Assembly (NCBI RefSeq): GCF_004027225.2 | Contig: NC_044282.2 | Span: 71,721,787-71,785,786, forward strand | Reading direction: 5' to 3' | DNA length: 64,000 bases | From: Strigops habroptila | Lineage: Eukaryota > Chordata > Aves > Psittaciformes > Psittacidae | In this document: in pieces, positions 54,559 to 64,000 of the stretch | Layout of the letters: each line of letters starts with the position of its first letter | How positions within the stretch are numbered: position 1 is the first letter of the stretch | Program-made: the position numbers and the translations under genes | Notes under the pieces: model-generated | The model's database searches: none | What the model saw: only the letters and a program-made list of their open reading frames with translations | What the model was told of the DNA's origin: nothing

Positions 54559-57500
54559 ATCATTTCTCGGTGCTCCACTCACCTTGGAAGGCTTTTCCAC
54601 AATAGGTAAGGAATACTTAGGAAAGGAACCTATTTTTACCCAGCTGTTTTCAGTGCTGCATGTGACTGCAGTCCTGCTTCCTACAAGCAGCCCCTGTAAG
54701 GTTGGAGCGGGAAGGCACGACCCAGGGCACACCTGCACCTCTGTAATTCCAGGCTGGATACGTGGGCAGCTCCTGAGCAGAGGCCTGCAGCAGCCTGCTC
54801 TGCCTGGCACCTGCACCAGCCCTGCTTGGGGCCTGCCACAGCATCGAGTCACCTTCCATCCCACCCCACATCACGGAGCGTGTCCCAGCCAGACTCCAGA
54901 CATTCCCCTTCATGCACACAGGGTTCCACACCCACCCTTACTCACGCAGTAACCTGATTAGACTTGGCTCTCGCTTGTGCTACCACCTGATTTTACACAC
55001 AGCACTAAAGACCACAGGCTCTCAGTTATTAATTGCAGGGTGCCAGATGTGGGAGATGTTTGACACAGAGTGAAAGCAGGGCAAGGGTGTCTGCCCTGAA
55101 GTTTCGCAATGCAGAGAGAAAGCCCTGGAGCGGAATGTTGTTTAGATCAAAACACAAACCTTGAGGAAACTTACACCTTAACTGCAACCCTGTTCTGTAC
55201 GTGGTGCTTAACTAAACCGAAGTCAGGTCAGGGTAAAACACTGCCCATGTCAGATGGCTGCTGTCTGTTCTTACACCAAATTCCATAAGGGATTTCACTG
55301 CTGCCTTTAGCATGTGTTATGCAGGAGACAGCACACACACCCCATAGTTTTCTGAAACCTCAGGCTAAATCATCCTGTTCTTGCATTCTCTCCCTGCTCT
55401 CCGTAGGAAAATGTCTTGCTTATGCTTGCTCTGTGGGATCAACCTGCACAATACTTTTCTTTTGCTGGCTTTAAAAGCCATTCTCCAGATTTTTTCAGGA
55501 TATTTTCATTCTTAACCATCACCTGGATCCCGGCCAGTGGGAAACATTCATCTCTTAAACTTTACAGCCTGGTACCATCCTCGCCTTCTCCTGCTCTCCC
55601 CGTGCTGTGCTCTGCTTATCTCAGTGTCACTGAGGAATGCAGCGCTCATCCCGAGCATTCCTGTAGGCAGAGGGGTTTTGTGCAGCACTGAATCAGCCCC
55701 AGGGAGGGGGCATCTGTTTCAGCTCTTTGTGCATCATCCATGTGAAAAGGCTGACAAAAATGCCTGCCTTTACTAAACATTCCCCCAGGTTGCCACCGAA
55801 ACGCTTAGAAACGATCAAAAAGGAGAAGAATAACCTGAAGACAGGGACATAAGAACAGGCCAAAGTGACTCAGAAAGGGAAAAACTCTGCCTGCTGCTAT
55901 CACATGATTTCAAAGAAACTGGTGAGAAAATGCTGCTGTCTGCCCTGGGGAACCTGCACCAATACCTGGGCAGCTGTTTGGGATGTAGTACCACAGCAGT
56001 AATACTCCAGATGATTAAAGTTGGAAGCTAGGCAAAGAGCTGGGAAAATACAATGCCTGCCTCAAGAAGTGGGCATCCAAAAGCAGGAACAAAAGTGGGA
56101 AATAAAAATAACCAAAGCTCCTTTCCCAAGGATGCTCTGCTGCTTGCAAGAGGTTCTCTGCATCACCCAGAAATCAAGCGCCTCTGGGCAAAGGCTCCAC
56201 CTCCCTTCACCTTCACTGAAGTGAGTGGTCCAGTTGCTTTTCCAGCCTTACAAGGCTTGTGTCAGTCTCCAATATGAAGTCAAGTAAGGTTGAACACCTT
56301 AAAAATAAGGCAGCATTTGGCTCACCAGGTTTCATGGAGGAGTTTCTTTAAGAGATGAAAAACAATAAAATAACCAATGACAAGTCACTGTCTGTAAATA
56401 CTGAGCTAAGGGCAGTAAACACAACACAGGTACTTAGCCCAAGGCGGAGGGAAGCCACCTCCCTGCTTCCCGGCTTTCCCAAAGAAAGCCAGAGGGAAGG
56501 GAAGGCTTTCAGCAGCCCAGCTGGAGCTGGACTTTCCTCCTATTACACCAAATTCTTCAGATTTTTGTAACCTGCTCCAGTTTGCCCTTTGAGCCTCAGA
56601 GAGTGCAGATCCCTGATGGTACCTGTTAGCGCGCACGTGCCCCTGCGCAGGGCCCGAGCGCAGGCCTGCGAGCTGCTCCACCAGGATTAATCTATGGGAT
56701 TAGCCCCTCGTTTAGGAAACTATCTGTCTTGCCTCAGAGCCATTCCACACGGGAACAATATGTACATCCCGCCCAGCCTCCCAGGGAACCGCAATGGCTC
56801 CAGAGAGTCCTACTAAAAGGCCGTATCTTGTTCTGTGGATGTTCTGGTGTTTTTCAAGGCTCTCTCCTCACGCAGATAATGAATGACACGGTCAATAGAT
56901 AAGGTCTGTACAGGCAGACTCAAGGTTTTGGGGAAAACAAGACCTTTATCTGCACTTTAGCACTGAAGCATACAGGTCTGCATTGCCTTCATGTCATGGA
57001 TCTGGTTTATCATGGAACTGACCACTGTTCTCCCTGCGAGTTTTGTCTTACGGCTGCAACTGAACCACCACCCTTTTGCTTTTACTTCGGGGCCGTCTCT
57101 TCCAGTTCATCCATTCCCAGTTCCTGGCTTTACAATCAGCTCTCGACCAGCCTAATTATTATTTGAATTGTGGGAATGCTGAGAAACCCAGCTCAGGGCA
57201 GGTCCCTTGGTGGGAGATGTTTTACACTGTCAGCCTTACTTATCCAGCAAAGGATGAGAGAAGTAGCAGGAAGGGAATTCTCCCAAGCCACGCGGTACAG
57301 CAGATGCAGAGAGAGAACACAACCCACACACAGCAGGACTGAGAGATGCCTCCCAAGTCCATCACATGCAGCACGAGATGCCCTCTCCATCAGCCAAGAG
57401 AATTCCTCTCCGCAGGAGCAGCTCCCAACATTTCACAAGGGCCTCCTTAGAAAAGTCATTTGTCCCACATGAACACTTCCAGGACTTAACTCCCAAGTGC

Positions 57501-57940
57501 AGGAGTTTTAGAGAGAATTATAAACACTTGAAGCCTTTTGTTGGCGCCCAGAGAAAGCGACCAAAGCCCATGTTAGCAGACAGAGCCTCGGCTTTACATC
57601 ATCCCGACCTGCCAGCAAAGAAACGCAGTAATTCCTCTCCCTTCCCCCCTGTCAGTGGCAGACGTGAGAGTCGGGACTACAGACACTGCTCTTTTCCCTT
57701 TCCCCCTCTCTGCTTAGACAAAGACAGAAGGAGCAGCCCCTGCCTGAGTGTTGGGAAATAAGAGCCCTCCCACCCACCTCCTGCTAGGGCCAAGGGAGTG
57801 GGAAAGCTGCCTGGAGCCACCCCCTCTCCAGGCTGGGGAAAAGCTGGATGCGGGGGAGCGAGCCTGGAACAAACCTCGGCTGCGCTTGTGGGCAGAGCCG
57901 CGAGCAGGGAAAGCTGGGAACAGACAAGAGGCATTTCACG
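54559..57940. other. Intergenic, upstream of LRRN4
   Basis: About 3.4 kb without a supported gene. GC content rises toward the LRRN4 promoter. A small CpG-rich patch at about 56,629-56,672 contains a CACGTG E-box (56,634-56,639). Frames of up to 143 codons (for example 57,366-57,761) have no recognisable domain. Confidence 0.5.
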
Positions 57941-57948
57941 CTCCCGGC

Positions 57949-57970
57949 TGAGTCACCCCAGTGTATAAAA
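57949..57970 (+). promoter_or_regulatory. LRRN4: LRRN4 core promoter: AP-1 site and TATA box
   Basis: A perfect AP-1 consensus TGAGTCA (57,949-57,955) is followed 8 bases later by TATAAAA (57,964-57,970). A start site near 57,995 would be expected about 30 bases downstream of the TATA box. That leads directly into a short exon with a good donor, CAG/GTATGT, at 58,032/58,033. Confidence 0.72.
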
Positions 57971-57994
57971 CCAAGGCCGGGCAGTCCCAGCCAC

Positions 57995-58032
57995 GCAGAG
58001 CGGAGGCACGACGCGCCGGGACTGCGGGACAG
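57995..58032 (+). other. LRRN4: Predicted LRRN4 non-coding exon 1
   Basis: The start is inferred from the TATA spacing, not seen directly. The 3' end is the donor GCGGGACAG/GTATGTGC. There is no ATG in these bases, so the leader would join to the acceptor at 59,498 and translation would begin at 59,543. Confidence 0.6.
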
Positions 58033-59498
58033 GTATGTGCAAGCGGATGCGGTTTAGAGGCAGGGACTAAGATTATATCTAAAATCAGCATCTAACAGTC
58101 CAATTCCTCCCATCCTCTCCCTGCCATGTGCTGGGGAACCAGGAATCCAGTGCGCGGGAAGCCCTGAGGCTCCTCGGCTCTTGGACCGTTCCACATGACA
58201 AAAAGGACACGGGCAACCAAAATACACTGATTTTACTGGTCAAATAAACTGTTTTGCTGGTCCCTACTTCAAACCTGGGATGGCAGCAACAGATGATGGT
58301 CTGGGCAAGCCCTGGGACCATTGAGGGAACAGCAAGTAGCAATTAAGGTCTGGATTAAGTCTGAGATATTTCATAGCACATGGGACTTCAGTCACACCCC
58401 TACGCTATGATGTATTTTTGGATGAGGAATGATCATTACGATGCCTGGCAGCACAAAAGCTCAGTAAGAGCAGCACTAATTCTGGGCTGTGGTTAGATAA
58501 CCTGTGCAGCCTTGGACAAGTCATTTAGGACTTCTTTTCCTTTCTTGTAATGACAAAGACATTTGGTGGGCTGGGGTTGGGATGAGGAGGGAGCACAGAG
58601 GGAATTGTAACACTCAATAACATGCTTCTTGGTATGCAGGCCTCTGGGGCCCTGATCCACGAGTGCTCTGAGCACTTCCACTGAAATGTGGTTCAGGAGC
58701 TGCATTTTCAGCACCTCCTTTCCCCAGCAGTTGGGGTGCACTGCATGGTGTGCAGCACCCACCTGGTGTGCAGCACCCACCTGCAGCACGGCCCCAGCCC
58801 TGCCACTGCCTGGCACATGGGCTCCAGGGCACTGCAGGAGCAGAGGAGGAGGGCAGGTCTCAAACACCTTTGTGGTCCCCACCATACCTGTCCCTCAGAA
58901 CAAGGCTGAACCGCCCTGGCAGAGCCCGCACAAGCCCCAGGGTTTTGATGTTTCAACTTTGCTAAGGGAAGAAAAGCCCTTCCTACCATAGGAAAGGCAC
59001 TTTTACCTGCCCACCCCATTGCAACTCGGCCCACTTCAGGCTCACTTGTCCTTTACTGTCTGACAACCCTCCCCTGCTTTTGGATGCACACATTTGATTT
59101 GTACAGAAAAAAATCCCTTGGCACACTCACACCTGACCCCAGCCCTGTGGCTTGGGTATCACCCCATTAGATAATTCTTCCCAATGGGCTGGACACTGAA
59201 GCATGACTGCCCTGTAGAGAGCAATACACAATCAGGTCTAAAAGACAAGTCTCATAACACGGCAATATCCCTCTCCTGCACCTTAGAATTGCATGATGCT
59301 CCTGTCCCCAAGGGTTCTGTGATTACTGAGGCTTAATTACAGAAGAGATATTAATTATCACTTCCGCTGTCTGGATGCAATAGGAAAGGTCTTACGAATG
59401 CCTTCACTTTTACATAGCTTGTTACTGCCTGGAGGGATTTTAATTTAGCTCTTAACGCTGATGTTTTGTGATGTTTTGTTTTCTCCTTCCTGAAACAG
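58033..59498 (+). other. LRRN4: Predicted LRRN4 intron 1
   Basis: GT-AG interval of 1,466 bases, ending in TTTTCTCCTTCCTGAAACAG. It holds an 18-base tandem duplication at 58,747-58,782. The 130-codon minus-strand frame at 58,493-58,885 is read through that duplication and has no recognisable domain. Confidence 0.6.
58747..58782. repeat. 18-bp perfect tandem duplication
   Basis: GGTGTGCAGCACCCACCT occurs twice in direct succession inside the predicted LRRN4 intron 1. Confidence 0.9.
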
Positions 59499-60227
59499 AA
59501 CCCAAACAGGTCTTGCAAGTTCATTGCAAGCCGCTTAGAAGGATGTTTTCACACTTGCTCATCCTCTCTCTGCTGGTGGGGAGCGCAGCATCCAGCCCAG
59601 TGAGCAGAGCAGAGCCTGCAGCATCCAGGGACGTCACCCCCTTTTTCCAGCTGGCTCAGGAAGACCCTTGGGAGAATGTTAATCTCACCAGCATGTCCTG
59701 TGAGGATCGCAAGAACAGGACCTGGATCACCCTGCAGCTGACCAACAGCAGCCTCACAGCTTTCCCTGTCTGCCTTCCAGAGGCACTGGAGACCTTGGAT
59801 CTCAGCAACAACCTCTTAGAAGAGGTGAATGGCACGGAGATAGCAAACCTCCCGCGGCTGCGCGTCCTCTCGCTGCGGCAGAACCAGCTCTGGTCAGTTA
59901 GATGGGGGTCTGAAGCCCTCGGCAGCCTTGTCTCCCTGGACTTAAGCTTTAATAAGCTGTCATCTGTGCCATCATGCCACAGCTCTGCCCTGCCTAACTT
60001 GAGGTGGTTGTCCCTGGCTGGAAATCCACTGATGGAAATCCAGCCGCTGGCTTTTTCCTGTTACCCTCAGCTACAGTTCCTGAACCTCTCTGCAACACTG
60101 CTCGGGCAAGATGACAGCACAGGAATTAGAGAGTCTGCTTTTGCCATCAGCACATCTCCCAGTGAGGCCACAAACAGGCCTGGAAACATCAACGTGCTTG
60201 ATTTGAGCAGGACCTTTCTTGAGAAAA
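59499..60227 (+). CDS. LRRN4: LRRN4 exon 2, residues 1-228 (coding from 59,543)
   Basis: The acceptor CTTCCTGAAACAG ends at 59,498. There are 44 nt of leader and then ATG. It encodes the signal peptide, the DPWENVNLTSMSCED segment and most of the repeats, ending NINVLDLSRTFLEK. The donor GTAAGT is at 60,228, phase 1. The frame is open upstream through the acceptor (ATG at 59,471), but those codons would exist only in an unspliced form. Confidence 0.9.
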
Positions 60228-63059
60228 GTAAGTTTTTGGACTTCCCACTGTAAGCATGGGGCTGGTCAGACTGGGGGGAGCATTAGCCTTGCACAGACCA
60301 GACACCATGAAACAGGACTACTTGTCCCAGTGTAGTCACCCACCTCCCTCCTAATCCCACTGTCTGCTACTGACAGTCATCCCGCTGTCAGCCCGGAGAT
60401 TAGTTGGGACACACAGGAGGAAACTAATCTCTCTTTCCTGACACGTTGCTGAAATCTTTGTCTCTCCCCTCAGTCACACACAGTTTTATACCGCTGCACT
60501 GAAGTAGCACACAGAGAGGCTTTTTGTGTCAACCACAACTGGCCAAATCCTTCCGCACAGTGAGACAATCCCTGCCCTGAGCCATTGACAGCATGGTTTG
60601 CCTCTGTCTGCCTCAGTTTATAACTGAGTTGCTGAGGCAGCCAGATGTTGGATGCCTTGCCCAGCTGCTTTCAGCCTGGGGCATATATCCAGGACTTTAG
60701 GGGCTCCTCAAGCCAGAGGTTTCACCCCAACTCACACATAACATATACACCATCAAAGTTCTGCCATGAATTTGCCTAATCCCTGTTGTGGTAGTGAGTT
60801 ACACAACTCAGGGGATGGAAAGGGACTTTTATGTAAGACCTACACAAAATTCTTTCACTTTCGTGCCTCTCAGCTCTTTTTCCTGTCCTAGGACAAATAA
60901 GAAGATTCTTGCCTTTCTCACCAGGCAGGACTTTGTAGACCTCCCTAATCTCCCCCCCATTCACCACTTCTCTCAGCTGAGAAATGCCTGTTCATTTAAT
61001 CTCACCTAACAGGAAAGCTATTCCATATCTCTTATCAGCTTTATTGCCCTTCTATCTTCCCTTCTTTTCCTCTGCCCTATAACCTGTGTGTGGGTAACAT
61101 TACAAAGATGTGTTTGCACTGGTGTTCATACACTGCTGTACTGATGTTTGCTCTGTTCCTTTCCCAAAGAGAAGAGCTGCAGAAGAGCACAGAGATATTT
61201 TTTATCTCTATGAATTCAAACCCTTTTTTCTAGGCAGAAAGCCACAGGAATGCTCTGTTTCGGCAACAGGTATAAATCTTTTTATCTGCTTCAGTTCAAG
61301 CAGAGTGGACCAGAGACTTGCCCAACCTCAGATCACTTCACCTGACAAAGATGTCACGGTTAAGAAGCCTCGATACTGACTTCAAGTCCATGCCTGCTCT
61401 CCAGGAGCTGAACTGTCAAGACTCCCACTCGCTGGCTTTCGTGCAGACAGAGATGTTTGACAGTGCTCCTCATCTGAGCCAGCTCTCGTTTGAGAAGTGA
61501 GTTGTTTTCTTTTCTGTTCTTCCTCACATCACGTTGCCTTTGCCTCACAGCGCCATGGTGCCTGGGAGCTGATTTTTATGAAGAGTTTGCTTGTTATCAC
61601 ATATTTAGGAAGGAGGTATGGGCTTGTGTGCCATGCTCAGATATGCCATGTAAAGCCTGTGGTGGAGACCTGATACAGCAGAAAAGCTGATACAGCCCAA
61701 AAAGGTGACATGAGACTCATAGCACAGTTAATGGTTGCTTGAGATCACATCCATCGTGCTCCCACTCTTCATCCAATGGATGAATTCGTCTAGCACTGTC
61801 AAAATTAGCATAGATGCACTGAAACCCACTTGTGATACAGCCCATGCTTCCAGCATCTACAGTGGCAATGTCTCACCAGAGGAGAAGCAGGTCATTGAGG
61901 ATTTCTTGCTCTAAAAGGATGAATGCTGACAGCTTCCTAAAATCCGCACCATGGAAGCAGTCAAAAGTCCTCTCCCTCCTGCTTTTAGTGTGAGAGATTA
62001 ATATAGTTCCTTGTTCAGCACTAGTAAAAGCAATGGTTGGGTCCTTATCCTAGAGGTAATAAGAGCAGATAAACTGCACACAGAACACTCAGCATAAAGG
62101 ACAAGATATGGAGACCACCTTCCAAGATTTCTGTAATACAGGCCCAGATTATAAGGGTATCAGAACACAAATACTTGAGCATTGGCTGTGCTTTAGGAAC
62201 CAGTTTCAGGAAAACAGCCCATTTAAGTGAAAAAAAGCCCAAACCCAGTGGATTCCACCCCACCCTGAATTTACACAGCACTTTACAATACCTGCAGGAA
62301 CACCAGTTCAAAGTGCTAAAAATCATGACCCAAACTTAAAAAACCAAAGGAGTAGCAGTTAAAGTCTCAGACAAAAGAGAGCATCTCCTGAGTACTGCAG
62401 GGAGGTCACATTATCACTCTTTGTGCAGCTTAACAATAAAGGCAAACAAGGTCTTCCTGTTTTAGTCATTCGACTTTAGTAGGTGAGAGTCTATAGTATG
62501 AAAGAGGCAATTAACACGAAGAGGATGCTTGGCACAGAGACAGACATTACAAGCAGACTGAGAAAGAAGCTGGAGAAATGGTATAGTAAGAAGTGGAGCT
62601 TAATGGCAGAGGAGAGATCATCTTTCACAGAAGATCCTTGCCAAATGCCAGCTCCTTTCCCTTCCAGCTGCCATCTCCAAAGGTGTTATCCTCTTAGGAT
62701 GCTTTTGTTATGCTTTAACACACAGCAGGTACACGGTGCAAATTAGAGAGACAGGCAGGTATTCGCCTGCACTCTAGTGCAGAATGGTGGTGTTGGTAAC
62801 TGGCTGCTTTCAAGGGAACTGGGAATATTGCTTTGGCTTACACATGCTGGGACACTAAGCACACTCCTGTCCTTGGAAGGTGTCTCAGAGTTTGCTAATT
62901 ATTGCATTTGTCATCTTGTAGCTGTAACCTGAGTTCCTTTAATCCCTGGAATACCAATTCCTCCGATAACATCATCATCAGCTTGTACGGAAATCCTCTG
63001 ATATGCGACTGCCAGCTCTCCTGGCTGCTCTCCAAGCCCAAGAAAGTTGTGCTGCAAAA
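59543..63059 (+). CDS. LRRN4: Leucine-rich repeat neuronal protein 4, 5' part (three coding exons)
   Basis: Single-pass membrane protein with extracellular leucine-rich repeats, then (in the family) a fibronectin type III domain, one membrane helix and a short tail. Coding exons in the window: 59543-60227, 61295-61496, 62922-63059. These give about 341 residues of a protein that is about 740 in human. Visible parts are a signal peptide (about 1-18, hydrophobic LLILSLLVGSAAS), repeats such as LETLDLSNNLL, LRVLSLRQNQL, LVSLDLSFNKL, LRWLSLAGNPL and LQFLNLSATLL, and the start of the C-terminal cap (SLYGNPLICDCQLSWLL). N-glycosylation sites include N47, N58, N68 and N96. The neighbour FERMT1 lies upstream on the same strand, as in human. 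The ATG at 59,543 has A at -3. The gene continues beyond the right edge, so the transmembrane part is not seen. Confidence 0.9.
61295..61496 (+). CDS. LRRN4: LRRN4 exon 3, residues 229-295
   Basis: The acceptor TCTGCTTCAG ends at 61,294. It encodes IQAEWTRDLPNLRSLHLTKM, SMPALQELNCQDSHSLAFVQ and HLSQLSFE. The donor GTGAGT is at 61,497, phase 2. The phase fits both neighbours. Confidence 0.9.
62922..63059 (+). CDS. LRRN4: LRRN4 exon 4, residues 296-341
   Basis: The acceptor GTCATCTTGTAG ends at 62,921. It encodes NCNLSSFNPWN and IIISLYGNPLICDCQLSWLL, the last repeat and the start of the cysteine-flanked C-terminal cap. The donor GTAAGT is at 63,060, phase 2. Confidence 0.9.
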
Positions 63060-64000
63060 GTAAGTGAGTTCAAGGAGTTTAAGTAGTGCTCTTAAAACAC
63101 AACTTGAATATGTCATTTATTTGGGGACCAAACATTTGCTACCATCTAAGTTATTCAAATTCCTTCTGTGTTTTTCCCTTCCACAAGAGGTAGAAATGCA
63201 AAGTAAAGTCCCCTTCAGGGACAAAGTGTGGCTGGATTACACTCGAATGTGGACAAAAGGCGATGGGCACAGCAAGAACAGTATAAAGTGTTGTTAGTTG
63301 TGGAATCTACTTTAAGATGAGGATAGCTTGTTTTCCCTCTATTTCGGTTCACACTTCTCTGTTAGCTGGAGATAAAAAATGAACTGGTTTGGTGGCCCTG
63401 GTGGGCCAGCACTGGGGGCCGGAACTGAAAGACTTTGCAAGAACTTTAGCACATCATTTTCGCCTTGCCCTTGTATTCCCAAAGCCTGCATCAGCACAGG
63501 CAGTCAACAAACCCCCTTGCAAATAGTACCACTTGGCACCTATTGTTTCCATGCTTTCCTAGGGTTTTACAGAATAATTACAACAAACTGTACTTAAAAG
63601 AAGTACTTTGCATATGTATGATCTCTCTGCTATTTGAAAGGCCACCAAGAAGGTTTGTCAGAGAGAGCAGGGAAGTAGATTGTTTCTTGTCAGGATGAGC
63701 TTAGCAGTTGCATCCTCTTCAAAAACATGCCATGTCTGAGTAAAGAAAGAACTTAGTCAGACATTGTAAGGCTTAAAGAAAGAGCTTAGGCATTTAAAAT
63801 GTCAGTACAGCTCCAGCTGCCTAAACCAGCTGGCTTAAGGATCTTGGGGACCCTGTTACATCTCTGAGTGTGTTCTTCTCTTAGCATAGCATTAGAGTCT
63901 GACCCTTCATGACAAGTTGCCTTGACCCCATCACTCTTGCTAAGGTTTGCAGTCCTTGTACCAAAGGATGCTTCCTCTCAGGCAAAAGATATTCCTGCAC
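63060..64000 (+). other. LRRN4: LRRN4 intron 4, incomplete
   Basis: No segment with a phase-2 acceptor and the expected remaining cap cysteines is recognisable, so the next coding exon is taken to lie beyond the window. Confidence 0.6.

Noticed and set aside
57366..57761. 131-codon basic frame upstream of LRRN4
   Set aside because: No homology recognised. It ends before the LRRN4 promoter and has no splice connection to it.
58493..58885. 130-codon minus-strand frame in LRRN4 intron 1
   Set aside because: Its repeat-like part comes from the 18-base tandem duplication. There is no recognisable domain.
59468..59542. Upstream in-frame extension of the LRRN4 start
   Set aside because: The extension crosses a strong splice acceptor at 59,498, and the ATG at 59,543 is followed by a proper signal peptide.
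63160..63600. Possible next LRRN4 exon
   Set aside because: No segment here has a phase-2 acceptor followed by the expected C-terminal cap cysteines.

Overview
This is a bird genomic window (vertebrate, non-coding rich, with GT-AG introns). The avian assignment rests on 18 recognisable CR1 LINE fragments. Most end in the diagnostic 3' tail built from ATTCTATG-like octamers, in one or the other orientation. I cannot name the species.

Layout. Positions 1 to about 30,060 contain no gene that I can support. They hold scattered CR1 fragments in both orientations, one 68-bp LTR-like miniature element with a perfect 5-bp target-site duplication (25,567-25,644), and otherwise unique, AT-leaning sequence. 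About 30,060-30,660 is a CpG island, the likely FERMT1 promoter. From 33,995 to 51,849, 14 coding exons on the plus strand join into one 2,034-nt reading frame of 677 codons plus stop. This is kindlin-1 (FERMT1), the same length as I recall for the human protein, with the integrin-binding Gln-Trp pair falling at residues 611/612. Its 3' UTR contains a sense CR1 fragment just before the AATAAA signal. Positions 52,276-57,940 are intergenic, with one CR1 copy and a small CpG-rich patch. At 57,949-58,032 there is a compact AP-1/TATA promoter with a short non-coding first exon. Three coding exons (59,543-63,059) then encode the signal peptide and leucine-rich repeats of LRRN4, which runs off the right edge.

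The tandem same-strand order FERMT1 then LRRN4 matches the conserved vertebrate block BMP2-FERMT1-LRRN4-CRLS1-MCM8 (human chromosome 20p12). The gene-poor left half is therefore probably part of the BMP2-FERMT1 interval. Kindlin-1 works inside epithelial cells, where it binds integrin beta tails with talin. LRRN4 is a single-pass membrane protein. They are neighbours by synteny, and nothing here suggests a shared pathway.

No undescribed system was found. The items most worth a second look are: the 68-bp LTR-ended element; a CR1 subgroup whose copies share frame-breaking indels (suggesting mobilisation in trans); a mosaic CR1 copy joining two subfamilies; the CR1 fragment in the FERMT1 3' UTR; and the tightly packed AP-1/TATA promoter of LRRN4.
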